Source of the DNA: Nomia melanderi
Taxonomy: Eukaryota; Arthropoda; Insecta; Hymenoptera; Halictidae
NCBI RefSeq assembly: GCF_051020985.1
Contig: NC_135002.1
Location: forward strand, 4,588,001-4,652,000
Direction of reading: 5' to 3'
Length of the DNA: 64,000 bases
Part shown: positions 22,036 through 32,745 of the stretch, piece after piece
Layout of the letters: every line of letters begins with the position of its first letter
Numbering within the stretch: position 1 is the stretch's first letter
Position numbers and translations under genes: made by a program
Notes under the pieces: model-generated
What the model was told of the DNA's origin: nothing
Seen by the model: the letters and a program-made list of their open reading frames with translations, nothing else
Databases searched by the model: none

Positions 22036-22830
22036 TTATTCGTGATCTTCGGGGGAAAATGAAGCGCGAGATGATTTTCTGGGGTTTAGTCGGGATCGTG
22101 GATGATTTAATTCATAAATAATTAATTTTGAGGGATCTTTGTGTTTGGTAGTTTTCATGTTTCATGTCATCGGTGTGTAAGACTGTCAGTCTTTTTGTTG
22201 GATTAAGAATATTCATGATTTCTGAGGGAATATGAAATGGGAGGAGATATGATGGATTTTAGTCGGAGTTGTGGATGATTTAATTCGTAGGTGTCGTAAA
22301 CAATTAATTTTATGGGATCTTTATATTTGGCAGTTTTCATGTTTCATGTCAACAGTGTGTAAGACTGTCAGTCTTTTTGTTGGCCTAAGAATATTCGTGA
22401 TTTCTGAGGGAATACGAAATGGGAGATGTGATGGATTTTAGTCGAAGTTATGGATGATTTAATTCGTAAGTGTTGTAAACAATTAATTTTGAGGGATCTT
22501 TATGTTTGGTAGTCTTGATGTTTCATGTCAACAGTGTGTAAGACTGTCATTCTTCTTGTTGCACTAAGAATATTCGTGATTTTTAGGGGAAAATGAAGCG
22601 CAAGATTTTCTGGGGTTTAGTTGGGATCGTGGATGATTTAATTCGTAGGTGTTGTAAACAATTAATTTTGTGGGATCTTTATGTTTGGTAGTTTTGATGT
22701 TTCATGTCATCGGTGTATAAGTATATTCATGATTTCCGAGGGAATACGAAATGGGAGGAGATTTAATGGATTTTAGCGAATATTGTGAGTTATTCATAGG
22801 TGTTATAAATAATTAAATTTATAGAGTTTA
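22036..22830. repeat. Tandem repeat, about 180 bp unit, four to five copies
   Basis: Units begin at ATTCGTGAT-like motifs near 22038, 22211, 22393, 22572 and 22725. Each carries GGGAAAATGAAGCG or GGGAATACGAAATGG, GGATTTTAGTCG, GTGGATGATTTAATTCGTAG, AACAATTAATTTTG, GGGATCTTTATGTTTGG, GTTTCATGTCAACAGTGTG and TAAGACTGTCAGTC. The spacing of 153-182 bp is in the nucleosome range typical of satellite monomers. The last copy is partial. Confidence 0.9.
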
Positions 22831-23180
22831 ATGTTTCGCGTAATAGGTGATGCACGAAAGGATTGATTAAAATCTTCGTTCTTTATTTCGTAGAGGATTC
22901 CACCGATATCGAAGGTGCCACAGATATTTACTGTTTACAATTTATCGAAAGTATGGAAATACATTACGATGGAGGCCTCGCAGCATTTCATTTTCCCTTG
23001 TCAAGTTATCAGCGAACCATACGAATGCGAACTGCACGGTAACAATTTTATTCAATCCACTGTTTCATCATTTTCCAATCCAATAAAACTGTTAATTCGG
23101 TAAAAGGATCCCCGTTTGGTACCGGTGTTTATAAATTCACTCTGCAGAAACGTGAGCTCGCATAAATGTATGCCGACAGA
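22831..23180. other. Non-coding AT-rich spacer
   Basis: Nothing recognised. A 62-codon frame (22915-23103) has no domain signature. Confidence 0.4.
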
Positions 23181-23562
23181 TTATTAAAAGTTATTACAGC
23201 TACAGTTTTGCAAGGAAATCTGTGTAACCATTTCAATATTAATTTTATACTTATTTATTTGCTACAAACAGAGCTTACAGTATCACATATCTATAAATCG
23301 ATTTTACAAGCTGAACTGTTTTCTGCTAAACTGCAAATAATAAAAAGAATCCTGTAGGATCTTATCGGGAAGATTAAAAGTTATTACAGATAAAGTTTTG
23401 CAAGGAAATCTGTGCAACCATTTCAATATTAATTTTATACTTATTTATTTGCTACAAACAGAGCTTACAATATTACGTATCTATAAATCGATTTTACAAG
23501 CTGAACTATTTTCTGCTAAACTGCAAATTATAAAAAGAATCCTACAGGATCTTATCAGGCAG
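23181..23562. repeat. Recent tandem duplication, 190 bp period
   Basis: Two nearly identical copies (about 23181-23370 and 23371-23562) share AAAAGTTATTACAG, TTTTGCAAGGAAATCTGTG, CAACCATTTCAATATTAATT, GCTACAAACAGAGCTTACA and CTGAACTGTTTTCTGCTAAA. There are few differences, so the duplication is young. The same short peptide appears in both copies simply because the DNA is duplicated. Confidence 0.9.
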
Positions 23563-24559
23563 AAACATTCTGAACACATTGCACAAAATTCATTCCCAGT
23601 TACAAGAACCAGAATCCCCTGGAACGTAATAATTGCTTATGCTCGAACCAAACCGTGAGCGCTATACCAGATTTTACAGCTCTGTAAAAATAGTACAGCC
23701 GGATCTTTATTGCAGCATTCGTTTCGTGCGTATTTACGTTCGAGGGTTTATGAATTGCCTCTCGAGAATTTGTTTACACGTCTAGCAGTAAGTTCATTCG
23801 ATTCTTTGCTTTTATATCGACGCCCCGAGTGCTTCGTAAAAGTCTACCACTTAGAACATTGTTCGATGAAATTCACGGAAATCCCCGATAAACCGAAATA
23901 CAACTTGAAATGAAATTAATCCAATCAAAGTATCGTTCCATATTTGATTTAACGAAATTTCCGTATAATTTCTTATCATTCTTTCTTATTTAAACAGTTC
24001 AAGTTCCATTCGATGGAATAGTACTAATATAGAAATAATCGAAATAGTCTAAATTGAACTTATTCACGAGAATATATGTCGGTTCAAAGTTTCATGTGCA
24101 AAATTTAATTGAAACAACCGAGTACCCACAGAATTTGTACCATGCAGCGAGGAATAAATCGAAGATCAATAAAATGGTATTACGACTGCCAGGTTTAGTT
24201 AGCGCGCGTTGGAAGAGAGGCGAGAGGCGAACGAAAACGCAGCCAGTGCTAGAAACGCGTATCTATTTTGGCAGTGTCGCGTGCCGTGAATGCCACGATC
24301 CGATTCCGTCGCGTCACTGACACGATCTTTCACACGGCAAGGAACCCAAGGATCATCGTCGCCTGAATATGGGGCATCGGGATTCGCGGAGGAATTCCGC
24401 AATCGGATCTGCCGCGTCCCGTTTCACGGGCAATTCTTTTCCTCGACGAAGAATCACTTTTGTTTCGAAAATACTACAATTGCCAAAAATATTGCAATTT
24501 GTATTCGGTATGTTTGTTGTTATTAGTTGCACGTTTCTTTTCATACAGCTATTTTTATC
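23563..24559. other. Non-coding DNA, no gene recognised
   Basis: AT-rich with a small CpG-rich patch at 24190-24440. Open frames are short and featureless. Confidence 0.4.
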
Positions 24560-24754
24560 TTAACCGTTTGGATGCTAAACAACAAAAAATGCGGAAGTGA
24601 TTGGTGTGTATGCAAAATATCACAAATATTGTGTTATTACAAAGAAATATCAAAAAATAACATTTATTCGAATAAATTTACTTTGATTTATTTCTTACAA
24701 AACATAGTATGAAAATTATAATTGATATTTTCACTCAAGCACTCAAACGGTTAA
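24560..24754 (+). mobile_element. P-family TTAA MITE, complete
   Basis: A 195 bp, very AT-rich element starts TTAACCGTTTGGATGCT and ends AGCACTCAAACGGTTAA. The inverted repeat is about 17 bp with two or three mismatches, including TTAA. It has no coding capacity. A right-end match abuts the M element at 14753. Confidence 0.8.
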
Positions 24755-24971
24755 AATATAATTGATAGTTCGAGGAATCCTGCGTTTCTTGCGTAGTAAC
24801 TCTTATTATAATTAAAATGAATAAAGATTGATCGGTTTATGTGTTATCGCCATTGAAATTGATTTTATTTAGTATCTTTATATATTTTGTTTTTCATACT
24901 ACTTTTGTCTTAAAATATACTTGAAAGTTTGTTCGAGGAATCCTGAGTTTCTTCCATAACTGTTGCTATAA
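24755..24971. other. AT-rich spacer
   Basis: GTTCGAGGAATCCTGCGTTTC (about 24769) and GTTCGAGGAATCCTGAGTTTC (about 24931) form a direct repeat about 162 bp apart, so this spacer may itself be an old tandem duplication. Nothing else is recognised. Confidence 0.45.
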
Positions 24972-25180
24972 TTAACACTGATCAAACCAACTCATTCCTG
25001 ATTCCTCCTTATTGCAATTATTAAAAAGAATACGATGTTTCTCTGAGAAATTATTAAAGAAATTGATGCAATGCGCAAAGTGAATTGAAAATCAGTTAAA
25101 GTCTAAATAGATGCTCTTAGAGTTTCTATAAAGGAATTTCCAAAAGTCAATTTCGTTAAACTGAATAAACATCGATCAGT
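24972..25180 (-). mobile_element. O-family MITE, one end decayed
   Basis: It begins TTAACACTGATCAAACCAAC and continues as in the reverse O copy at 34218: TCATTCCTGATTCCTC, TTATTGCAATTATTAAAAAG, TTTCTCTGAGAAATTATTAA, ATGCGCAAAGTGAATTG and GAGTTTCTATAAAGGAATTT. The far end, expected as TAGTGTTAA, is not intact. Confidence 0.65.
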
Positions 25181-25980
25181 CGATGTACGGTTGTCACTGA
25201 AATTGATTTTATCCATTCGCTTTATCTGTTTTTCCTTAGACGCAGCTATTTCCATCACGAAATGGAATTGAAACTCTGCAAATCTTGCTTTTCCGATTTC
25301 ACAATAATCCTTGGCGCGATTAAACCGAAGAAAAATGGAATGCATTTTCAATATTTCCAGGGCGAAGCTCTAAATACTCGGTCAGTTTGTTACTTTTATC
25401 AGGCAAAAGTTACTGTCGCCGAAGCTGGAGCCGTTTTATCGATGGCGAAACATACACCGAAAATTTCTCGTGCCCATAATGCAACCGGGCGGCGATGCAG
25501 TTCGCCGAACTAGTCGTTCGTCTCTTCCTTCTTGCTTCCCTCCTTCCTCCCCGGGGTTTATTTACCGTCGGAAAAAAAGGAAGTATTACTTACGGTTACC
25601 CATTCGCCAACAATTGCGCCATAAACTAACTTTCTCGGACTTCTATTACCGTTGCCGGTGCCGGCTATTCGGCGACCCGCATTTTACAAACTTCCCAACC
25701 CCGCGTTCACTTTTTTTTTCGGGTTTGGTTTCTCCCTCCGTCCCTCTCCCTTCCTTCGTACCGCTTTTTTTTCTATTGTCCGAAGCTCTCCAGGTCCGAG
25801 AGAGCAAAGTTTACGCGATATTTTAAGACGGAACCTTGGAAACAATTCAATTCAAGTCGAACACCGATGTACCGAGGAATCGGACGGTCGTAAAGTCGAC
25901 TTATCTTGTTACACCGCATGTCGGTGGCCGGTGTAACGCGTGCTCGACTATTTGCCTGGTATACGAGAGTGGACAAAGTA
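25181..25980. other. Mixed-composition non-coding DNA
   Basis: A pyrimidine-rich stretch lies at 25510-25800 (CTTCCTTCTTGCTTCCCTCC, then T-runs). Open frames up to 118 codons across it are low-complexity. No gene recognised. Confidence 0.4.
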
Positions 25981-25984
25981 TTCT

Positions 25985-26395
25985 AGCCCTTGGCACTCCA
26001 GATGGTATTGTAATCTATTAGCAACTGAAATTAAATTTATAGTATCTCTAGTGAAAATGAAAAATGCTATAACATTCCTTCGATCTTTTATTTTTCTTCT
26101 CAGTACAAAGTTTGGATGTGTGGAAAATCTAATTTTAGGGTAGTTTCTATGATACATTATAATATTCAATAGTATGACTGGTGCAACCAGATGGTATTGT
26201 AATCTATCTGCAACTAATTTTTATAGTATCTCTAGTGAAAATGAAAAATTCTATAACATTCCTTAGATCTTTTATTTTACTTCTCAGTACAAAGTTTGGA
26301 TGTGTGGAAAATCTAATTTTAGGGTAGTTTCTGTGATACATTAAAATATTCAATATTATAACTGGTGCAATATTGGAGCCTATAGAGTTCAAAGG
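25985..26395 (-). mobile_element. Two tandem internally deleted D-family MITEs
   Basis: Two copies, about 25985-26187 and 26188-26395, join the two terminal portions of D (CCTTGGCACTCCAGATGG and ATCTATTAGCAACTG at one side; TACAAAGTTTGGATGTGTGG, TTAGGGTAGTTTCT and TTGGAGCCTATAGAGTTCAA at the other). They lack about 190 bp of the D centre found at 43659-44096 and 8278-8690. Both copies share the deletion junction near AAAATGAAAAATGCTATAAC, so the deletion preceded the duplication. Confidence 0.75.
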
Positions 26396-26995
26396 CCTAG
26401 AACACGGAAATATCGAATTATATTGTTCATGAGAGCATAAAATAATATCACTATAATTATTCAGAATCATCTGTGATTTATTTAATAAATCTACGATCAT
26501 AATATCGTTATATCATAACATCGTTATGATCTTTATAAAGCATTCTAAAATTGCTTCCATCCTTCGATGGAATTCCTATCTACCAAAAAAGATTATTCAT
26601 ATATGATTCTTTTACTCGACAATCAAATACATTACCAAAGATTCTCCTATCACACTAATTACCAAAAAGTTCATTTCAGATCACCTTACGAAAACCTTCA
26701 ATCAAAACCATAAAACAATTCTTCCCGTAACACTTCCCACAATCTCTACATATTCGTGCAACCCGTTAATACCGAAGAACCGAACACCACAAGCGCCAGT
26801 TCGCACAATTTCCCCCACAAACGAAACGTTTCTCACAGAATTTATCCACGATTCCCAGCCTACGTTCTCCGCGTCACGTCTTATCCCCGTTTGCGCGAGC
26901 TTTTCAGAAGCGCGCCCTATATTTACGACTGCCCGGCGGTCCATCTGTGAAAAAAGCAAACAAAACAACAGTAGCAATTAATAGACTACCGAGGA
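26396..26995. other. AT-rich then mixed non-coding DNA
   Basis: TATCGTTATATCATAACATCGTTATGATC near 26503 contains small inverted and direct repeats. No gene or element is recognised. Confidence 0.35.
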
Positions 26996-28072
26996 GACCC
27001 GGCAATAACAGTCTCCGCGATTGGTCCGGGTTCCATCCGGCTCGACAAAGACGAAAGCACCGGCGGCCGCGGTTTATCCGAGGGGGGCCGGGTGAAATAG
27101 AAAGAGGGGGCGGTCCGCGGGGAGGGGGTAAAGGAGGAAGAGACCGGGAATGAGACACTGGACCGGTGTTTATTCAGTCACGAGCACGGAACCGCTCGCC
27201 GCGCCTCGGGAACGGAACAGGGGCGAGCGAGACCAGCAATTACGATCGCGGAATTGTGTCCCGTCGAAAAACGCCGGCTCTAATCCACCCCCGCGACCCC
27301 TCGCCGCACGCCGGAATCGATTTTTCCAACGGCAAAGCGATCCTCGACTTGCCGGTACGTTGATTTCGTTCGTCTTCCCGCCGTTTCCCCGTTTATTCCG
27401 CGGCCTCGTCATTTTTCGCGCGATCTGCCCGCGTCGCGAACCGATCGATTCCGTTTCCCGTCGTCGCGTGCCGATGTGCAACGCTCGAACCGCGAAACGG
27501 GGAGGTTACCAGCGTTCGACGTTCATTTCGGCCGCGTCGCGCCGGTTTCTTCCGGGCCAGTGCAATTTTTGTGAATTACCCGGCGACTCGACGCGTCGGC
27601 CGTTCGTTCCGTTTGTATTTGCTCGACGACGGGGGTATGAAATATTTGAATGTCGGCGTCGAATGTTTCGTTGGATACTTTTCGACCGTTTTTCCCCGCT
27701 TGTCCCGTGTTTGTCGTGCACATGCTATTTTCATTCGATCCCAATTTTAACCGACTCAATTTTCCGTCTTTCTCACGCGCGGGGGGAATGTCTATATATA
27801 GAGTGACTCGGTGGAAACGGAACACCTGCAGCTTTCGACGCGGATTTGGGAACGTTGGACACGCCGTGGTTTTGGCGGGAGCAGTTTTCGGTTACGCGAG
27901 CCTTCTGAAGTTTTACGTTGTGTATAATGGGGATCGTTTGAGATCAGCCAAGATCAGTTAGGATCACTCTTAAATGAAGATTCTAGTCCTATTATATTCT
28001 TCATGAGTTGTAACTTCTTACGCTGGAAACACGTACTACGCGAGATGTTTTTTTCTAAAATTGTTAATTGCG
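26996..28072. other. CpG-rich island with purine-rich G-runs
   Basis: 27000-27900 is strongly CpG-rich. The 218-codon frame at 27150-27806 is among the longest in the window, but its product is Arg- and Pro-rich without a recognisable domain, and frames overlap it on both strands. 27078-27135 has several G-runs (GAGGGGGGCCGGG, GAGGGGGCGG, GGGGAGGGGG) that could form a G-quadruplex. It may be an unrecognised regulatory or first-exon region. Confidence 0.35.
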
Positions 28073-28373
28073 TCTTATAAACATCGATAGTCTTGCACTA
28101 GGTATACTAGAGTCGTTTTAAAATATATCACTCTATACAAACAAATAAATCAAATTAGTCTACACATCCACCAGAAACAGGTAAAAAGAAAATTTCGCCC
28201 AAGAATTTATGAAATCTCTAAAATATCTTATAAACATCGATAGTCTAGTTGCACTAGGTATATTAGAGTCGTTTTAAAATATATCACTCTATACAAACTA
28301 ATAAATCAAATTAGTCTACACATCCGCTGGAAACATAAAAAGAAAATTCCTTGCCAAAGAATTTATGAAATCC
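28073..28373. repeat. Tandem duplication, 154 bp period
   Basis: CTTATAAACATCGATAGTCT occurs at 28073 and 28227. Both copies continue with TGCACTAGGTATA, AGAGTCGTTTTAAAATATAT, ATAAATCAAATTAGTCTACA, CATCC and AAGAATTTATGAAATC. Divergence is low, so the duplication is relatively recent. Confidence 0.9.
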
Positions 28374-28889
28374 ATAATTAAATTCCAGCGCAAGAGGTTA
28401 ATTCATTCGTTCGAACTATTACGCACGCCTATAAGCGTATTATTTATTTTCATCCCGTCTTTGAAGTCGTTCTTGGCACCCATTATATTCCCTTCCTCTA
28501 TGTACACCTGCTGTGTCAGCTTCCTGTTTCGCAATCAGCCCGAAACTACGTGGGAACAGTGAACGGTGAAAAGTGTGTTCGAAAAACAACGGTGGCCGTG
28601 TTTTTCATCGGTGGATTACGATGTCCACGGAAGTGCAGTTCGTTTCGCGGCCATTCTGGAAATAGCGAAAGCACCGAGCGAAAACGAGGCGGTAACGCCG
28701 CGGCGTTACGTCGACTGCTCCGTTCCCCGGTGTCTGGGATTCTCTCGTTGACCCGTTGGCAGCGGTGAGCCTCGTTTATGTCACAATCATGTAGCCAACT
28801 TACTTGTATCCTCTGTCCATTAATTTCATTAAATAAACCTACCAGACGGGCCAAAACGGCCCATTCCTGATTGCTTCTCGTTGGAATTA
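28374..28889. other. Spacer with an A-family end fragment and a small GC-rich patch
   Basis: TTCCAGCGCAAGAGGTTAA at about 28383 equals the decayed A right end at 31183-31200, so a fragment of that A copy lies here. 28550-28780 is GC-rich with chance open frames on both strands. Confidence 0.45.
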
Positions 28890-29180
28890 TTAACACTAGA
28901 ACTATTGATATCTTCGAAGCATTGAATATTTGAAATGATCTTGAAAATAGTTTCATTTGAGTACTATAATGAATGTCTAAAGAAACTGAAAATAATCTAT
29001 TGTTACAATTTTTATAGGAATTGCATATTAATCGTATAAAATTCTCGGTAGTTTCAATGTTAAGAATGAATATTTCGATGAATACATTCATCAATCCATC
29101 CGTAAATTTGCCAATCTTCAACGATACGTCGACTTGAACTTTCGGATGACAATGTACGCTTTCGGTAGTCTTAGTGTTAA
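28890..29180 (-). mobile_element. E-family TTAA MITE
   Basis: The 291 bp element starts TTAACACTAGAACTATTG and ends GGTAGTCTTAGTGTTAA. The interior (GTTTCATTTGAGTACTATAA, TGTCTAAAGAAACTGAAAAT, TCTATTGTTACAATTTTTAT) recurs at 30237-30446, 32497-32745 and 59520-59664. A minus-strand open frame of 219 codons spans it and is an artefact. The last third (AATCTTCAACGATACGTCGA) is shared only with the 32.5 kb copy. Confidence 0.75.
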
Positions 29181-29908
29181 AGTCTTCCCAGTGATCAACC
29201 GACACCGTTCGATCTCACTATCACGCGACGAAGTGAATACAAATGAAACCGATCTCGTGAAGAGCGTCCAACCGGGCAGCAATTACTTCTAAAATGATTC
29301 GGGAGTGGCAGGGAGGCAACGAATTCGATTATCTCCGAAAAACTTCCTCGAAACCGAGTATCTACCTGGCGGGAGGTCGATGCTTTTCCGGCTCGAACTT
29401 TCCCCGTGTTTAACGCTAATCATCGAGAACCACTCGAAAACTTGCGGACGAAGTTCCCCGACGCCCACGCGCGCTGGAAATTCAGCTTGCAGAGGGGCCG
29501 GCGGGAGAAGGGCGACTTTAAGCGCGAGAAAACGTACGAACGGGGCCGAATTCGGCGACTCGATTCTGCACGGGGAGCTCCCGGAAACTCGGCGGCGGAA
29601 GTTCCCGGGGCTGGAACTCCGTGATCGACCGACTGCGAGGAATTCCAATGCGTTTCGATCCGACGCGTCGCGTCGCGTCGCGTCGCGTCGGTGCGACGCT
29701 CTATTTATTCGACGCGGCCGAAAAGCTCGGGACACTGTCGCCGGCTTTATCGGCGCGATCAACCGCGTTACATGCCGGCGGACGTGTCGGCGTGCCGGGG
29801 ACAAAGTGCGTTTGAGGTTCTATGGGATTCTAGGCATTTCCATGGAGAGGCTAGTAACGTTCAGTGAAATTTTTAGAGAAATAACGAATCGCTGGGATTG
29901 AATGGGAG
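29181..29908. other. CpG-rich island with a pentanucleotide repeat
   Basis: 29290-29820 is CpG-rich. Open frames on both strands (198 codons plus, 171 minus) overlap almost completely and have no family signature. A (GCGTC)n run of about five units lies at 29664-29690. Confidence 0.45.
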
Positions 29909-30446
29909 TTAACACTAGAACTACCGTAACAGTCGAAATGACTGGTTTCAGCTTTTTCTGCAAATAGTCGTACTTCAAAATTTACTGAATAACAGAAGAA
30001 ATGATGAACGAAATAAAAGGCAGTACAATCTTTATGCTACTACGCCTGTCTAAAATAAATTTTCTTTCCCGCGGTTTCCAAACTGGGCGGCAATATTTTT
30101 AATTAAACATTAATATTCATACCATAAAATCTAGAAATAAACTTCATATCGTAATGTAACAGTAAAAATTCACCGAAGTAATGTTTATTTTGCAATAAAG
30201 TTATTACTATTTAAAACGTGTACAGTATTGTATCTTTTAACCCTAGAACAGTCACTTTGATTGGTTTCGGCTTCCTCGTTTCGGAATTATTGATACCATA
30301 AAAGCATTAATTTTCGGAATGATTTCATAAATAAATAGTTTCACTTGAGTACTGTAACGAATGTCTGAAGAAACCGAAAATAATCTGTTACAATATTCAT
30401 AGCGATTACATTTCGATCGTATCAAATACGGTAGTTCTAGTGTCAA
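29909..30446. mobile_element. E-family MITE cluster
   Basis: TTAACACTAGAACTACCGTA begins at 29909 with the palindrome CAGTCGAAATGACTG just inside, but its right end is not identified. A second E copy occupies 30237-30446: left TTAACCCTAGAACAGTCAC, interior AGTTTCACTTGAGTACTG and GTCTGAAGAAACCGAAAATA, and right ACGGTAGTTCTAGTGTCAA. Its right TTAA has mutated to TCAA. The two may be one larger interrupted E element. Confidence 0.65.
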
Positions 30447-30955
30447 GGAAGCTGGGGAAGTTGAGATACGCGCGTTAACGTTCGATTGAACTTGAGAAAT
30501 TGGATGCGAACGGTGGTAACGTTTAATGAAGTCTTAGGAACTCGAGGTAATAGTTATTAATGCGTGATGAACTTTGAGAAACTCGAAATGGAAGGGAATA
30601 AAGTTTGTATGTTGCATTTAAGGTGAGATCAAATGAATTTTGAATTTGGTTAGCACTAAAACTTGAGTTTTTAAAATTTCTCTATGGAAAATCTAAAAAT
30701 TAGTCTATTGAGAGTTTAATTGAGTTATAATTCAATTTGCGTATTGCTAAATCGATTTCTTTAATAATTGCGAAAGGAAGAAACCAGGAATGGGTCATTT
30801 TGATCAGTTTGCTAGTTTTAGTGTTAACAATTCTCGATCTGAAATCGACACTATAATAGACATCGAGATACGAGGAAATGATTGATGCTTAATGAATATT
30901 AATGAACTAGGGACAAAGGTGTCGACGCTGGGAATCAATAATCGGCCTGCGTACA
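30447..30955. mobile_element. O-family MITE within a duplicated segment
   Basis: An O element occupies 30649-30827: TTAGCACTAAAACTTGAG at the left and CTAGTTTTAGTGTTAA at the right, with TTTGCGTATTGCTAAATCGA inside. The segment after it (30828-30955: CATCGAGATACGAGG, GACAAAGGTGTCGACGC, AATCAATAATC) is repeated at 31414-31545. GGGAATAAAGTTTGTATGTTG near 30595 is repeated near 30983. Confidence 0.65.
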
Positions 30956-31007
30956 TGAAGTAAATCAGGAATCCGAAATGAGAGAAAATAAAGTTTGTAT
31001 TTTACAT

Positions 31008-31416
31008 TTAACCCTTTGCACTCGAGCGGTGACCCTCATCATTTGATTTAATGTAACAAAATTACAAACTGTTAGCTATAATATTAAGTTCTTTATAATG
31101 CATCAATATGTGAAATATTTCTTGTTCCTTAATTTACGTATGTTTTCTCATTAGTTCGAAGTGTCGAATCTCTGAATTGATTTCCAGCGCAAGAGGTTAA
31201 TCATTCGCACTCGAGAGGTGACTCAGTCACCATTTGATTTGATATAAAAAAATTACAAAGTGTTGTATATAACATTAAGTCTTGTACAATGCATCAATAT
31301 GTAAAATATTTCTGTGATGTACGTATTTTCTCATTAGTTCGTTTCAAATGTCGTCTATGTCTCATCGGAAAATGTCGAGTGTTTCTAGTGAAAAGCTTCC
31401 GAGTGCAAAGGGTTAA
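31008..31416 (+). mobile_element. Two A-family MITEs in tandem sharing a TTAA
   Basis: The first copy (31008-31200) starts TTAACCCTTTGCACTCGAG and ends CCAGCGCAAGAGGTTAA after an internal deletion. The second (31197-31416) starts TTAATCATTCGCACTCGAG and ends CCGAGTGCAAAGGGTTAA. Both share AATGCATCAATATGT and ACGTATTTTCTCATTAGTTC. The TTAA at 31197-31200 belongs to both. The first copy occupies a TTAA whose paralogue near 30618 is unoccupied. Confidence 0.8.
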
Positions 31417-32112
31417 TCAACAATTTCTAAACTGAAGTTGACACTGATATAGACATCGAGACACGAAAAAACGATTGATATTTAGTAAATATGAAAAAAA
31501 CCAGAGACAAACGTGTCGACGCAGGAAATCGATAATCTGCTTACGCGCGTTAAACAAATCAAAGCGATCGGGAATGACACGGAGCGGGGCGAATTTATTA
31601 AGTTTCGAATAAATCGAAGAGAGTGCGTTCGTTTAAAATTGCGTCATAGACTCCTGGGCGACGAGTTAAATTTAACGAATTCCTGGATCGCGTTTAAATA
31701 TCTCATGGATTATTTTCGCTGGCGGACGCGTTGTTTTGTCCGTCGACAATGTTCAAACGTCCGAACGGCATTCGTGCTCCCTCTTTTTATATACGCTGGA
31801 ACGCTTTAAAATACCGAGAACTCATGCAGATTCCAGCATCATTTTATTCGAGCGCGTTCGCGATACCGAATCGATTATCGGAGGGGGGAGAGGGACAGTT
31901 GGGGTCGCGCTTCAATTTCGACAGGAATTTTATATTCCTCGAACGATCCCCGATAATCAATGGAACGCCCTGGGATTCGGGAATTAAAATGCTGTCTTCT
32001 CGAATCAGTTAGATCGATAGCGCGCCGACGGAATCTCGTTTCGAATCGGGGAACGACATTCGACGCAACACTTTTATTTTCATTAAAAGGATCCAATGGA
32101 TATTAACGGTGT
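31417..32112. other. Duplicated flank followed by mixed-composition DNA
   Basis: 31417-31545 copies 30828-30955. After it, frames at 31513-31809 (98 codons) and others overlap in several phases, and none has a domain. Moderately CpG-rich to about 32060. Confidence 0.4.
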
Positions 32113-32745
32113 TTAACGCTCGAACTACCGTGCCAGTCAAAATGACCGGTCTCAGTCTCGTATTTCGCAATTATTGTAGGAGACAGAGAATTTTATTTGA
32201 AACAGTATAATTATTTTATGACGACTCGCGATAAAACAATCCACAAATCAAACGCGCAAACTATTCATACATTCAGATGCTCTTGTCTCTCGCACATTTT
32301 CTAGATCATTCTTTCATTACCATGCATCAGCTTCACGTATATTTGGAATATTCTAGATTCATAAAAAACGAACAGTATTAACATAAAAATCATAGAGACA
32401 ATCAATTTAGTGTAGAATATTCCAATGCTTTGAATTGCCATTCATCTATTGCACACATTCATCAATATGTCTATTCTCACACTCAAATACATAAATTCCC
32501 ACATTATTGATACCTTAACAACATTGAATATTCGAAACGATCTTGGAAATAAATAGTTTCACTCGAATACTACAATGAATGCCAGAAGAAACTGAGAATA
32601 ATCTATCGTTACAATTTTTATCGAGATTACATATCAATCGATGTTAAGAACGACGAATATTTCGATGACTACTTTCATCAATCCATCCGCAAATTTGCTA
32701 ATCTTCAACGATACGTCGACTTGAACTTTCGGATAACAATGTACG
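32113..32745 (+). mobile_element. E-family MITE, long copy with a truncated right end
   Basis: It begins TTAACGCTCGAACTACCG, followed by the palindromic CCAGTCAAAATGACCGG. From 32497 the interior matches 28895-29170 closely (TTCACTCGAATACTACAATG, AATCTATCGTTACAATTTTT, AATCTTCAACGATACGTCGA, CTTTCGGATAACAATGTACG), but the GTAGT...AGTGTTAA end is absent. The segment 32160-32490 has no match in the window, so this copy is either a longer E form or contains an insertion. Confidence 0.65.

Noticed and set aside
27150..27806. 218-codon open frame, plus strand
   Set aside because: CpG-rich composition leaves frames open on both strands; the product is low-complexity, Arg- and Pro-rich, with no recognised family.
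28546..29205. 219-codon open frame, minus strand
   Set aside because: About half of it lies inside the E element at 28890-29180, so it is repeat sequence joined to a GC-rich patch.
29305..29901. 198-codon open frame opposite a 171-codon frame
   Set aside because: Nearly complete overlap of opposite-strand frames in CpG-rich DNA with no domain on either.
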